10,743 nt of DNA from UBA5760 sp964649385 (GTDB taxonomy: Bacteria; Chloroflexota; Dehalococcoidia; Dehalococcoidales; UBA5760), in contig CAZYRA010000033.1 in NCBI GenBank assembly GCA_964649385.1, positions 1 to 10,743 of the forward strand. The letters are read 5' to 3'. Shown here piece by piece: positions 1 through 6,516 of this stretch; within the stretch, counting starts at the first letter, position 1, and each line of letters opens with the position of its first letter. The notes beneath the pieces are model-generated. The model made no database searches. It saw only the letters and a program-made list of their open reading frames with translations, and was not told the origin of the DNA. The translations under genes and the position numbers were made by a program.

Positions 1-177
1 CCCCTTTTCTATCGAGAAGCCGTTTTCCTTAAGATATTGGCTTAGCCAGGTGACTGCTTTTGTTTCCTTAAAGCCCGTTTCAGGGTGGGAGTGAATCCTT
101 AAGCTGAGCTCGTTGAGCTGATGGTGGTGAGCGTCTACCTCGCCGATAACCAGAGCCTTTAGTTCTTCTGCGTCCAC
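1..177 (-). CDS. M20-family amidohydrolase/peptidase, N-terminal 59 residues (runs off left edge)
   Basis: The minus strand from 177 down to base 1 is open for 59 codons with no stop. It begins with GTG at 177-175, preceded by an AAGGA Shine-Dalgarno sequence seven bases upstream. An in-frame TAG lies further upstream, near 220, so the true start is downstream of it. The translation has a helical start, then a His-rich patch, ELSLRIHSHPETGFKE at about residues 23-38, and WLSQYLKENGF at about 44-54. This is the N-terminal signature of M20 amidohydrolases of the AbgA/AbgB and aminoacyl-hydrolase kind (typical form 'L..+IH.HPE.GF.E....WL...L...GF'). Such enzymes are cytoplasmic metal-dependent hydrolases of N-acyl or dipeptide-like amides. 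The metal ligands and catalytic Glu lie beyond the window, so the exact substrate and integrity cannot be judged. The gene is divergent from the carboxyltransferase gene. Confidence 0.8.
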   Translation of the reverse strand, partial: MDAEELKALVIGEVDAHHHQLNELSLRIHSHPETGFKETKAVTWLSQYLKENGFSIEKG

Positions 178-203
178 AGTCTTTTCCTTCAGAGGATAGC
201 GTT

Positions 204-231
204 CTAGCTGCTTGAGCTAGTGCTTATTATA
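204..231 (-). promoter_or_regulatory. Possible -10 box and leader hairpin of the M20 gene
   Basis: On the minus strand TATAAT lies at 231-226, about 50 bases before the GTG start at 177. No convincing -35 box sits 17 bases upstream of it. Just downstream, the inverted repeat CTAGCT (204-209) / AGCTAG (215-220) could form a six-pair hairpin with a five-base loop in the leader. The -10 match is exact but unsupported by other elements, so this is tentative. Confidence 0.3.
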
Positions 232-264
232 GACCAGCGGGGTCAGGATTTCTAGGGTTTACGC

Positions 265-308
265 TTTATCAGGCGCTGGATATATAGTATAATTTTTCTT
301 CCTATAAT
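265..308 (+). promoter_or_regulatory. Candidate promoter(s) for the carboxyltransferase-mdh transcript
   Basis: Two perfect TATAAT boxes occur on the plus strand, at 288-293 and 303-308. The first has a weak -35-like TTTATC at 265-270 with a 17-base spacer. The segment 270-340 is strongly AT-rich compared with the flanking genes. Transcription from either box would start 60-80 bases before the ATG at 380. Which box is used cannot be decided from sequence. Confidence 0.45.
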
Positions 309-379
309 GATATAGTGTTGAGTAGATTTTTGTTCCAAAAAAACCAGGGATTAATTGAACAGACGGGGCTTGAGGAAAA

Positions 380-1969
380 ATGATTGAACGGACGAATGAT
401 GAACAGATAAAGGATGAGTTGCTTGCTGACCTTAAAGGGCGGCGGGAAAAGATCAGGGAGATGGGGGGAAGTAAGAATGTTGAGAAGCAGAGGGGGCGTG
501 GCAAATTAACCGCCCGAGAGCGAATTGACCGGCTGCTGGATAAGGGAACTTTTTGTGAGATTGGTATGTTCGCCACCAACCGGGGTACTGCCTTCGGTAT
601 GGATAAGATAACGGTACCTGCCGACGGAGTGATTACTGGCTACGGCACGATTGACGGTAGGAAGGTGTATGTCTATGCTCAGGACTTTACCTCGGTCGGG
701 GGTAGCCTTTCCGAAATACACGCCGCCAAAATATGTCGCATACTCGACAGCGCGGCTAAGGCGGGCTGTCCTGTCATCGGCATCAATGACTCCGGAGGCG
801 CCAGAATTCAGGATGGCGTGGATGCTCTGGCTGGCTACGGCCAGATATTCTTTCGAAACTCGATATTCTCCGGAGTAATCCCGCAGATATGTGCCATTAT
901 GGGTCCCTGTGCCGGCGGTGGGGTATACTCCCCGGCGCTGATGGACTTTACTTTTATGGTAAAGGGTACCAGCTATGCCTATATCACCGGCCCGCAGGTA
1001 GTCAAGGCGGTTATGGGAGAGGAAGTCAGCCATGAGGAGCTTGGCGGCGCTACTGTAGCGCAAAAGAAGGCGGGGGTCGCTTGCCGCTCTGAAGCCAGTG
1101 AGGAGGAGTGCCTGGATAGTATCAAGGAACTGCTTGACTATCTGCCTTCCAGCAATCGGGATACCCCGAGGCGAGTTGACTGGGGGGACGACCCGAACCG
1201 CAGCGACCCTGCTCTGTTTGACATTGTTCCGGCCAACCCCAGCAAGCCGTATGATATGCACAAGCTCATCAAGCTGATATTTGACCGGAGACCGGATGGT
1301 AAGAAGAACTACTTTGAGACCTTTCCTCTCTTTGCCACCAATATTATCACCTGTTTTGCCCGGCTTAACGGGTGGACGGTGGGTATCATTGCCCAGCAGC
1401 CGATGTCAAAGGCGGGTGCACTGGATATTGATGCCTGCGATAAGGCATCCCGTTTTATCCGCTTCTGTGATGCCTTTAGTATCCCGCTGGTCAACCTGGT
1501 TGATGTCCCCGGCTATCTGCCCGGCACTGATCAGGAGTGGGGAGGAATAATCAGGCATGGCGCCAAGATGCTCTATGCCTACTCGGAGGCGGTGGTGCCC
1601 AAGATTACCCTCACTATTAGGAAGGCATACGGAGGAGCCTATATCGGCATGTGCTGCAAGGACCTCGGCGCCGATACCGTGTTCTGCTGGCCGACCACAG
1701 AGCTGGCGGTGATGGGGTCGGAGGGTGCGGCGGCGATAATATTCCACAAAGAATTGGAGAAGGCGGAAGATCCCCGGGCGCTGCTTCAGGCGAAGATAAG
1801 GGAATACCGCACCACCTTTGCCAATCCCTATCGGGCTGCCGAGAACCTCCATATCGACGATATCATTGAGCCGGCGGAGACCAGACCCAGATTGATTAGG
1901 GCACTGGAAGCGATAGTCGGTAAAGTAGAGGAACGGCCGAAAAAGCGACACGGTATTATCCCGACATAA
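380..1969 (+). CDS. Acyl-CoA carboxylase carboxyltransferase (PccB/MmdA family; acetyl-/propionyl-CoA)
   Basis: This protein of 529 residues has the full length and C-terminal KKRHGIIP ending of propionyl-CoA carboxylase beta / methylmalonyl-CoA decarboxylase alpha chains. These cytoplasmic enzymes move CO2 between carboxybiotin and an acyl-CoA. Two crotonase folds are visible. The N-terminal domain has SGGARIQDG (138-146) and GPCAGGGVYSPAL (175-187). The C-terminal domain has DVPGYLPG (375-382), GGIIRHGAKMLYAYSEA (388-404) and RKAYGGAY (414-421). Residue 422, after GGAY, is Ile, where propionyl-specific enzymes carry Asp. GAGGAAAA just before the ATG at 380 is a good ribosome binding site. 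Only 37 bases separate it from mdh, with no terminator, so the two are probably co-transcribed. No biotin carboxylase, biotin carrier or membrane decarboxylase subunit lies in the window, so acetyl-CoA carboxylase, propionyl-CoA carboxylase and methylmalonyl-CoA decarboxylase all remain possible. The family call is secure; the substrate is inferred. Confidence 0.93.
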   Translation: MIERTNDEQIKDELLADLKGRREKIREMGGSKNVEKQRGRGKLTARERIDRLLDKGTFCEIGMFATNRGTAFGMDKITVPADGVITGYGTIDGRKVYVYAQDFTSVGGSLSEIHAAKICRILDSAAKAGCPVIGINDSGGARIQDGVDALAGYGQIFFRNSIFSGVIPQICAIMGPCAGGGVYSPALMDFTFMVKGTSYAYITGPQVVKAVMGEEVSHEELGGATVAQKKAGVACRSEASEEECLDSIKELLDYLPSSNRDTPRRVDWGDDPNRSDPALFDIVPANPSKPYDMHKLIKLIFDRRPDGKKNYFETFPLFATNIITCFARLNGWTVGIIAQQPMSKAGALDIDACDKASRFIRFCDAFSIPLVNLVDVPGYLPGTDQEWGGIIRHGAKMLYAYSEAVVPKITLTIRKAYGGAYIGMCCKDLGADTVFCWPTTELAVMGSEGAAAIIFHKELEKAEDPRALLQAKIREYRTTFANPYRAAENLHIDDIIEPAETRPRLIRALEAIVGKVEERPKKRHGIIPT

Positions 1970-2006
1970 TTTCTGTACCCCGGTTCGAAAGCTAGAAAGG
2001 GTAGTG

Positions 2007-2930
2007 ATGAACAAGATTAGTATAATAGGGGCGGGTAATGTCGGCGCTCTCTGTGCTCAGCGTATTGCTGATAGAGGCTATGCCGACATAGTCCTGCTGG
2101 ATATTATCGAGGGGCTGGCTCAGGGTAAGGGGCTTGACATTCTTGAGTCACAGCCTGTCTCCGGGTTGGATACCCGTATCATTGGCACCAATCGCTATCA
2201 GGAAACAGCCGGTTCGGATGTGGTCATCATCACCTCCGGGGTTGCTCGTAAACCGGGAATGACCCGCGATGATTTGCTGCTCACTAATATGAAGATTGTT
2301 AGTGAGGTCACCCGTAAGATAGTAGAACACTCGCCCCAGCCTATTATCATAGTAGCAACCAACCCGGTAGATGCGATGACCTATCTGGTGAGGTATATCA
2401 GCGGCTTACCTCGAAACAGGGTATTCGGCCTGTCCGGAGTTTTGGACACCAGCCGTTTGAGGAGTTTTATCTCTGAAGAGCTCAACGTATCGGTAGAGGA
2501 TGTCTTTGTTTGTATTCTGGGTCAGCACGGCGATGCCTCGGTGGTTATTCCCAGATTGACTACAGTCCATGGTATCCCGATAACCAGACTTCTACCCAGG
2601 GAGACTGTTGACCGGCTGGTAGAGCGAGCCATCAAGGGCGGTGCCGAGATTGTCGGTTTGCTGAAGACGGGCAGCGCCTCTTTTGCTCCCTCAGCGTCGA
2701 TTGCTCAGATGGTAGATGCTGTTATTCTGGATAAGAAGAAAATTTTACCCTGCGCTGCCTGCCTGGAAGGGGAATACGGGCTCAGGGATACCGTTATTGG
2801 CGTACCGGTAAAACTGGGTAGGGACGGTATTGAGCAGGTAATTGAGCTGGAGCTGACTGATGAGGAGAGCGCGGCTCTGGCTGGCTCAGCCGATGTGGTG
2901 CGTGAGATGGTAAAGGTAATGGGATTATGA
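2007..2930 (+). CDS. mdh: Malate dehydrogenase (NAD-dependent, LDH-like type)
   Basis: It interconverts malate and oxaloacetate with NAD(H) in the cytoplasm. The 307 residues match the length of the Chloroflexus-type enzyme. The Rossmann loop GAGNVG is at 8-13, and the acidic residue selecting NAD is Asp32 in LLDI. The malate-selecting arginine is in ARKPGM (Arg81), with Arg87 a few residues on. Asn119 is in ATNPVDAMTY, LDTSR supplies Asp147 and Arg150, and the catalytic His174 is in GQHGD. The stretch after HGD reads ASVVIPR rather than the common EMVPLPR, a mild divergence. A GTG three bases earlier (2004) is also open, but the ATG at 2007 sits five bases after AAAGGG and fits better. It follows the carboxyltransferase gene closely and precedes fumarase, with which it forms consecutive C4-acid steps. 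Confidence 0.95.
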   Translation: MNKISIIGAGNVGALCAQRIADRGYADIVLLDIIEGLAQGKGLDILESQPVSGLDTRIIGTNRYQETAGSDVVIITSGVARKPGMTRDDLLLTNMKIVSEVTRKIVEHSPQPIIIVATNPVDAMTYLVRYISGLPRNRVFGLSGVLDTSRLRSFISEELNVSVEDVFVCILGQHGDASVVIPRLTTVHGIPITRLLPRETVDRLVERAIKGGAEIVGLLKTGSASFAPSASIAQMVDAVILDKKKILPCAACLEGEYGLRDTVIGVPVKLGRDGIEQVIELELTDEESAALAGSADVVREMVKVMGL

Positions 2931-2953
2931 ACAGTCAGTGTTTAGTGTATAAT
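2925..2953 (+). promoter_or_regulatory. Candidate promoter ahead of fumarase genes
   Basis: A perfect TATAAT at 2948-2953 lies in an AT-rich patch of the 78-base gap between mdh and the fumarase alpha gene. The hexamer 17 bases upstream (TTATGA, 2925-2930) overlaps the mdh stop and is a poor -35 match. A start near 2960 would give a leader of about 50 bases containing the GGAGGAG ribosome binding site at 2991-2997. It could be an internal promoter of the operon. Confidence 0.4.
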
Positions 2954-3008
2954 ATATTTAGTTACGGTTACCTTTTGCCGAGTAGGGAAAGGAGGAGTAA
3001 GAAGCACG

Positions 3009-3854
3009 ATGAGAGAGATTGATGCCAAGGAAATAACACAGACAGTATCACGGCTCTTCCAGGAGGCCTGCCATTATCTTCCTGAGGATGTGCTGAATGC
3101 TCTCAAGCAGGCACGGCAGAATGAGGAATCGCCGATCGGGTGTGAAGTACTGGACGGGATACTGAAAAATGCCGAAATCTCGGCTGGGGGGCAGATTCCT
3201 CTCTGTCAGGATACGGGAGATGCCGTGGTCTTCCTGGAGCTAGGGCAGGACGCTCACATAGTCGGTGGCGACCTCTACTCGGCAGTTAATGAGGGAGTGC
3301 GGCATGGCTATACCCAGGGCTATCTGCGTAAGTCTATGGTGAGCCGGCCCTTTTCGGCCAGGGTTAATACCAAGGACAATACCCCGGCTATTATCTATAC
3401 CGATATCGTTCCCGGTGACAGCTTGAGGATTGTCGCCAAGCCCAAGGGTGGTGGCGCTGAGAATATGTTCCGCCTGATTATGCTGTCCCCGGCGCAGGGC
3501 CGTCAGGGAGTGATTGACTTTGTCGTCGGTGCTGTTGATGAAGCTGGCAGTAATGCCTGTCCTCCGGTTGTCGTTGGTGTCGGTATCGGGGGGACTGTGG
3601 AAAAGACGGTTATGCTGGCGAAGCGGGCGTTGCTGCGTAAGGTGGGTGAGCCCAGTCCGGATACTGAGACTGCTGAACTGGAGCGGGAAATTCTCGAGCG
3701 AGTGAATAAACTGGGTATTGGGCCAATGGGCTATGGCGGCCGTAATACCGCTCTGGCAGTCCATATCGAGGTCTTCCCGTCTCATATGGCCAGCCTGCCG
3801 GTAGCGGTTAACCTGGAATGTCATAGCTGCCGGCACAAAGAGGCTATTCTTTAG
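3009..3854 (+). CDS. fumA: Class I fumarate hydratase, alpha subunit (4Fe-4S)
   Basis: This is the N-terminal half of the oxygen-sensitive iron-sulfur fumarase, which hydrates fumarate to L-malate in the cytoplasm. Its 281 residues are the normal length for the split alpha subunit. The three cluster cysteines are visible: Cys66 in PLCQDTG, Cys184 in SNACPP, and Cys271 in LECHSC near the C-terminus (Cys274 is an extra nearby cysteine). AKPKGGGAEN (143-152) and GIGPMGYGGRNTALAV (236-251) are further family motifs. A strong GGAGGAG lies at 2991-2997, a rather long 11 bases before the ATG. The beta-subunit gene starts 12 bases after its stop, as expected for an obligate pair. The related two-subunit L-tartrate dehydratase cannot be excluded by motif alone, but the neighbouring malate dehydrogenase favours fumarase. 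The symbol follows the alpha-subunit convention and does not mean the fused E. coli FumA. Confidence 0.94.
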   Translation: MREIDAKEITQTVSRLFQEACHYLPEDVLNALKQARQNEESPIGCEVLDGILKNAEISAGGQIPLCQDTGDAVVFLELGQDAHIVGGDLYSAVNEGVRHGYTQGYLRKSMVSRPFSARVNTKDNTPAIIYTDIVPGDSLRIVAKPKGGGAENMFRLIMLSPAQGRQGVIDFVVGAVDEAGSNACPPVVVGVGIGGTVEKTVMLAKRALLRKVGEPSPDTETAELEREILERVNKLGIGPMGYGGRNTALAVHIEVFPSHMASLPVAVNLECHSCRHKEAIL

Positions 3855-3866
3855 CAGGAGGGTAGG

Positions 3867-4418
3867 ATGGTAAAGAAGATTGGACTTCCCCTGACTGGCG
3901 AGGTCATCAAGGAGCTTAAGGCCGGGGATGATGTTTTACTTAGCGGTGTTATCTATGTGGCCCGAGATGGTGCCCATAAGAGGATGATTGAGACGCTGGA
4001 GTTGGGAAAACCCTTGCCCTTTGATATCAAGGGACAGACGATCTACTATATGGGTCCTTCTCCGGCCAGGCAGGGTCAGGTAATTGGCTCGGCTGGCCCC
4101 ACTACCAGTGGCCGTATGGACAGCTACTCACCCCGCCTGCTCGCTGAGGGTCTTAAGGGAATGATTGGCAAAGGGATGCGCTCATCGGTGGTGAAGAATG
4201 CTATCAAGCAGTATGAGGCAGTTTACTTCGCTGTCATTGGTGGGGCTGGTGCTCTCGCCTCGCACAATATTAAGAAATCAGAGGTAATCGCCTACGAAGA
4301 TCTGGGGGCGGGGGCAGTCCGCCGCCTGGAGGTAAAAGATTTCCCGGTCAGGGTAATCAATGACATCTACGGTGGAGACCTCTACCAAGAGGGGAAGACC
4401 AGGTACAGGATAGACTAG
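3867..4418 (+). CDS. fumB: Class I fumarate hydratase, beta subunit
   Basis: The 183-residue partner of the alpha subunit corresponds to the C-terminal domain of fused class I fumarases and contributes substrate-binding residues. Motifs in order are GDDVLLSGVIYVARDGAHKR (20-39), YYMGPSPA (60-67), GSAGPTTSGRMDSY (74-87), IGKG (100-103), FAVIGGAGAL (121-130) and YEDLGAGAVRRLEVKDFP (143-160). All are typical of the family, and I see no missing segment. AGGAGGG lies shortly before the ATG at 3867. A gap of about 45 bases without an evident terminator leads to nadB. Fumarase is the more likely activity, with tartrate dehydratase as the alternative for this family. Confidence 0.94.
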   Translation: MVKKIGLPLTGEVIKELKAGDDVLLSGVIYVARDGAHKRMIETLELGKPLPFDIKGQTIYYMGPSPARQGQVIGSAGPTTSGRMDSYSPRLLAEGLKGMIGKGMRSSVVKNAIKQYEAVYFAVIGGAGALASHNIKKSEVIAYEDLGAGAVRRLEVKDFPVRVINDIYGGDLYQEGKTRYRID

Positions 4419-4463
4419 AGCAGATTAACCCGGGCAGCCGACTGAGACTTCAGGAGCAGTTTG

Positions 4464-6005
4464 ATGGACAGGTATGACTATATTATCATCGGCAGCGGCA
4501 TTGCCGGGCTTTATACCGCCCTGATGGCTAAGGATCAGGGTAGTGTGCTGGTTATTACCAAGGGCAGTATTGAGGATTGTAATACCAGGCACGCCCAGGG
4601 GGGTATTGCCGCTGCCATTGGTAAGGATGATTCCAAGGAGCTTCATTTCCGGGATACCGTAGCCGCTGGGGGTGGCTTGTGTGATACCGAGGCGGTACGT
4701 ATCCTGACCGGCGAGGCCCCGGCCCGTATTGCGGACCTGGTTAACCTGGAGGTGCCCTTTGATACCGCTAACGGCGAGATTGCGCTGACCAGGGAGGCCG
4801 CACACAGTGTACCCCGCATCCTCCATGCCGGAGGTGATGCCACCGGCGAACATATTGAGGTTACTCTGAGCCGGCGGGTGCGTGCATCTCAGATACAGGT
4901 GCTTGAGGACTGCCTGGTCACCGAGATATTGGTTGAGAATGGAACGGTTAGTGGTGTAAAAGCCCTTGACTGCCGTACCGGCTCCTTTGAGGAGTTTAGC
5001 TGCCGCTTCCTGGTCCTGGCTACCGGTGGTGCCGGACACCTGTACAAGCTCAGTACCAACTCTGATATCGCCACCGGTGACGGCGTTGCGCTGGCCTTCA
5101 AGGCCGGTGCCGAGATAGCGGATATGGAGTTCTTTCAGTTTCATCCCACCGCCCTTCGTATACCGGGAGTGACCCCGTTTCTTATCTCGGAATCAGTCCG
5201 GGGTGAGGGCGGAGTGCTGCGCAATGTTGATGGCTATCGCTTTATGCCCGACTATACCCCAGAGGCTGACTTGGCGCCGCGGGATGTGGTTACCCGCAGC
5301 ATCCTCTATGAGATGAGAAAGACGGCCTCGGACAGGGTCTTCGTTGATGTCACCCATCTGCCGCCCTATGTAATAACTACCCGGTTCCCCCATATCTACC
5401 GGTTTTGTCTGGTGCGTGGTCTGGATATTACCCGCGGCCTGATACCGGTGGCGCCGGCGGCTCATTACATAATGGGTGGTGTTAAGACAAATACCTGGGG
5501 GGAGACCAATATCGTCGGCCTGTTTGTTATCGGTGAAGCCTCCTGCACCGGAGTCCACGGTGCCAACCGCCTGGCGTCAAACTCGCTCCTGGAGGCGGTG
5601 GTATTCAGTCAGCGGGTTATCGAAAGGACAACTAAGGAAACTGTGCTTGAGATACCCGGTACAGACAAAGACACCGCAGTCCGTTACTCGCTGAGTAAGC
5701 GGCGGGTACTTGAGGAAGTGCCGCCGCCTAACCTCTCTGCACTACAGGAGCTGAACTGGGACAAGGTTGGCATTATCCGTGATAAAGAAAGCCTTAACGA
5801 GACGCTGGATATCCTGGCTGCCTGGCAGGAGTGTCTGCCTGAGCCTACCGACCGACCCTCCTACGAGTTGAATAACCTGGCGTTGGCCGGTCGCCTGGTT
5901 GCTGAGGCTGCCCTGCTTAGAGAGGAAAGCCGGGGTGCTCATTTCCGCTCCGATTTCCCCAAGAGCTTGCCCGAATGGCAGCGCCATCTGATACTGGTTA
6001 AGTAA
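4464..6005 (+). CDS. nadB: L-aspartate oxidase (FAD), first step of de novo NAD synthesis
   Basis: It oxidises L-aspartate to iminoaspartate for quinolinate synthesis and can pass electrons to oxygen or fumarate; fumarate is the relevant acceptor in an anaerobe. Numbers count from the TTG at 4461. The FAD loop GSGIAG is at 11-16, with TRHAQGGIAAA at 42-52. Every active-site residue known from E. coli NadB (Glu121, His244, Arg290, His351, Arg386) has a counterpart: Glu112 in TREAAHS, His228 in FQFHPTAL, Arg274 in LAPRD, His335 in PAAHY and Arg370 in GANRLASNS. The C-terminal helical domain with EESRGAHFR (488-496) is complete. No histidine sits where SdhA/FrdA attach FAD covalently, which argues against succinate dehydrogenase. 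The ATG at 4464, seven bases after AGGAG, is preferred over the in-frame TTG at 4461. nadA and nadC are not in the window; the genes before it make fumarate. Confidence 0.93.
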   Translation: MDRYDYIIIGSGIAGLYTALMAKDQGSVLVITKGSIEDCNTRHAQGGIAAAIGKDDSKELHFRDTVAAGGGLCDTEAVRILTGEAPARIADLVNLEVPFDTANGEIALTREAAHSVPRILHAGGDATGEHIEVTLSRRVRASQIQVLEDCLVTEILVENGTVSGVKALDCRTGSFEEFSCRFLVLATGGAGHLYKLSTNSDIATGDGVALAFKAGAEIADMEFFQFHPTALRIPGVTPFLISESVRGEGGVLRNVDGYRFMPDYTPEADLAPRDVVTRSILYEMRKTASDRVFVDVTHLPPYVITTRFPHIYRFCLVRGLDITRGLIPVAPAAHYIMGGVKTNTWGETNIVGLFVIGEASCTGVHGANRLASNSLLEAVVFSQRVIERTTKETVLEIPGTDKDTAVRYSLSKRRVLEEVPPPNLSALQELNWDKVGIIRDKESLNETLDILAAWQECLPEPTDRPSYELNNLALAGRLVAEAALLREESRGAHFRSDFPKSLPEWQRHLILVK

Positions 6006-6012
6006 TAAGGTG

Positions 6013-6021
6013 TGGTATAAT
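6013..6021 (+). promoter_or_regulatory. Extended -10 promoter immediately before smpB
   Basis: TGGTATAAT (6013-6021) is a perfect extended -10 element (TGn followed by TATAAT) in the 24-base gap between nadB and smpB. Transcription starting 7-9 bases downstream would begin at about 6028-6030, essentially on the GTG start codon at 6030. No clear -35 box was seen, which extended -10 promoters can lack. If active it would drive smpB, and probably ssrA, independently of the metabolic operon. Confidence 0.5.
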
Positions 6022-6029
6022 TAAGAGCA

Positions 6030-6482
6030 GTGGCGATAAAGACGGTAGTTACCAACCGTAAGGCATATCATAATTATGATATCGGGGAGAGTATTGAGGC
6101 TGGTATTGTGCTTACCGGTACTGAGATAAAGTCAATCAGGTCTGGTAGAGTAAGCCTTGGTGATGCCTATGTTAAGCCTGATGCAGGGGAGTTGTGGTTG
6201 TTAAATGCTCATATCGCCCGCTACGAGGCGGGTAGCTATATGAGCCATGAGCCGACCCGGCCCCGTAAGCTTCTCCTTCACCGTAAGGAGATTGATAGTT
6301 TAGCCAGTAAAATACAGGAGAAGGGGCTCACCCTGGTCCCGCTCAAGCTTTACATAAAGGATAGTATTGCCAAGCTTGAGATAGCCCCGGCCAAGGGCAA
6401 GAAGCTGTATGATAAGCGGGAAACAATTGCCCGCCGCGAGACGGACAGGGAAATCGGACGGGCTCTCAAGGGGTACCGCTAG
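6030..6482 (+). CDS. smpB: SsrA-binding protein SmpB
   Basis: SmpB binds the tRNA-like part of tmRNA and places it in the A site of stalled ribosomes during trans-translation. The 150-residue length is normal. Family motifs are NRKAYHNYDIGESIEAGIVL (9-28), TGTEIKSIRSGRVSLGDAYV (29-48), a central NAHIARYE (59-66), and the basic C-terminal tail with KGKKLYDKRETIARRE (122-137), which reaches the decoding centre. The start is GTG, with only a weak purine stretch (AAGAG) before it. No other start fits the conserved N-terminus. ssrA, its RNA partner, begins 34 bases after the stop, so the pair is likely transcribed together. Confidence 0.96.
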   Translation: MAIKTVVTNRKAYHNYDIGESIEAGIVLTGTEIKSIRSGRVSLGDAYVKPDAGELWLLNAHIARYEAGSYMSHEPTRPRKLLLHRKEIDSLASKIQEKGLTLVPLKLYIKDSIAKLEIAPAKGKKLYDKRETIARRETDREIGRALKGYR

Positions 6483-6516
6483 GATTAAGGAGGTGTTCAG
6501 ACTTCCCTAATTAAGT

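Noticed and set aside
506..1261. Open frame of 251 codons on the minus strand inside the carboxyltransferase gene
   Set aside because: It is fully antisense to a conserved protein with clear motifs, its translation has no recognisable family, and no ribosome binding site or promoter supports it. GC-rich third positions create such shadows.
1406..2014. Minus-strand frame of 202 codons over the carboxyltransferase end and mdh start
   Set aside because: Antisense to two conserved genes with no motif of its own.
3240..3836. Minus-strand frame of 198 codons inside the fumarase alpha gene
   Set aside because: Shadow of a conserved gene; no similarity or start signal.
4425..5144. Minus-strand frame of 239 codons in the nadB region
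   Set aside because: Antisense to NadB with intact catalytic residues; low-complexity translation without a family match.
4464..6005. Succinate dehydrogenase/fumarate reductase flavoprotein as an alternative to NadB
   Set aside because: The His that binds FAD covalently in SdhA/FrdA is missing, the NadB-type PAAHY and GANRLASNS residues are present, and no SdhB-type iron-sulfur subunit is adjacent.
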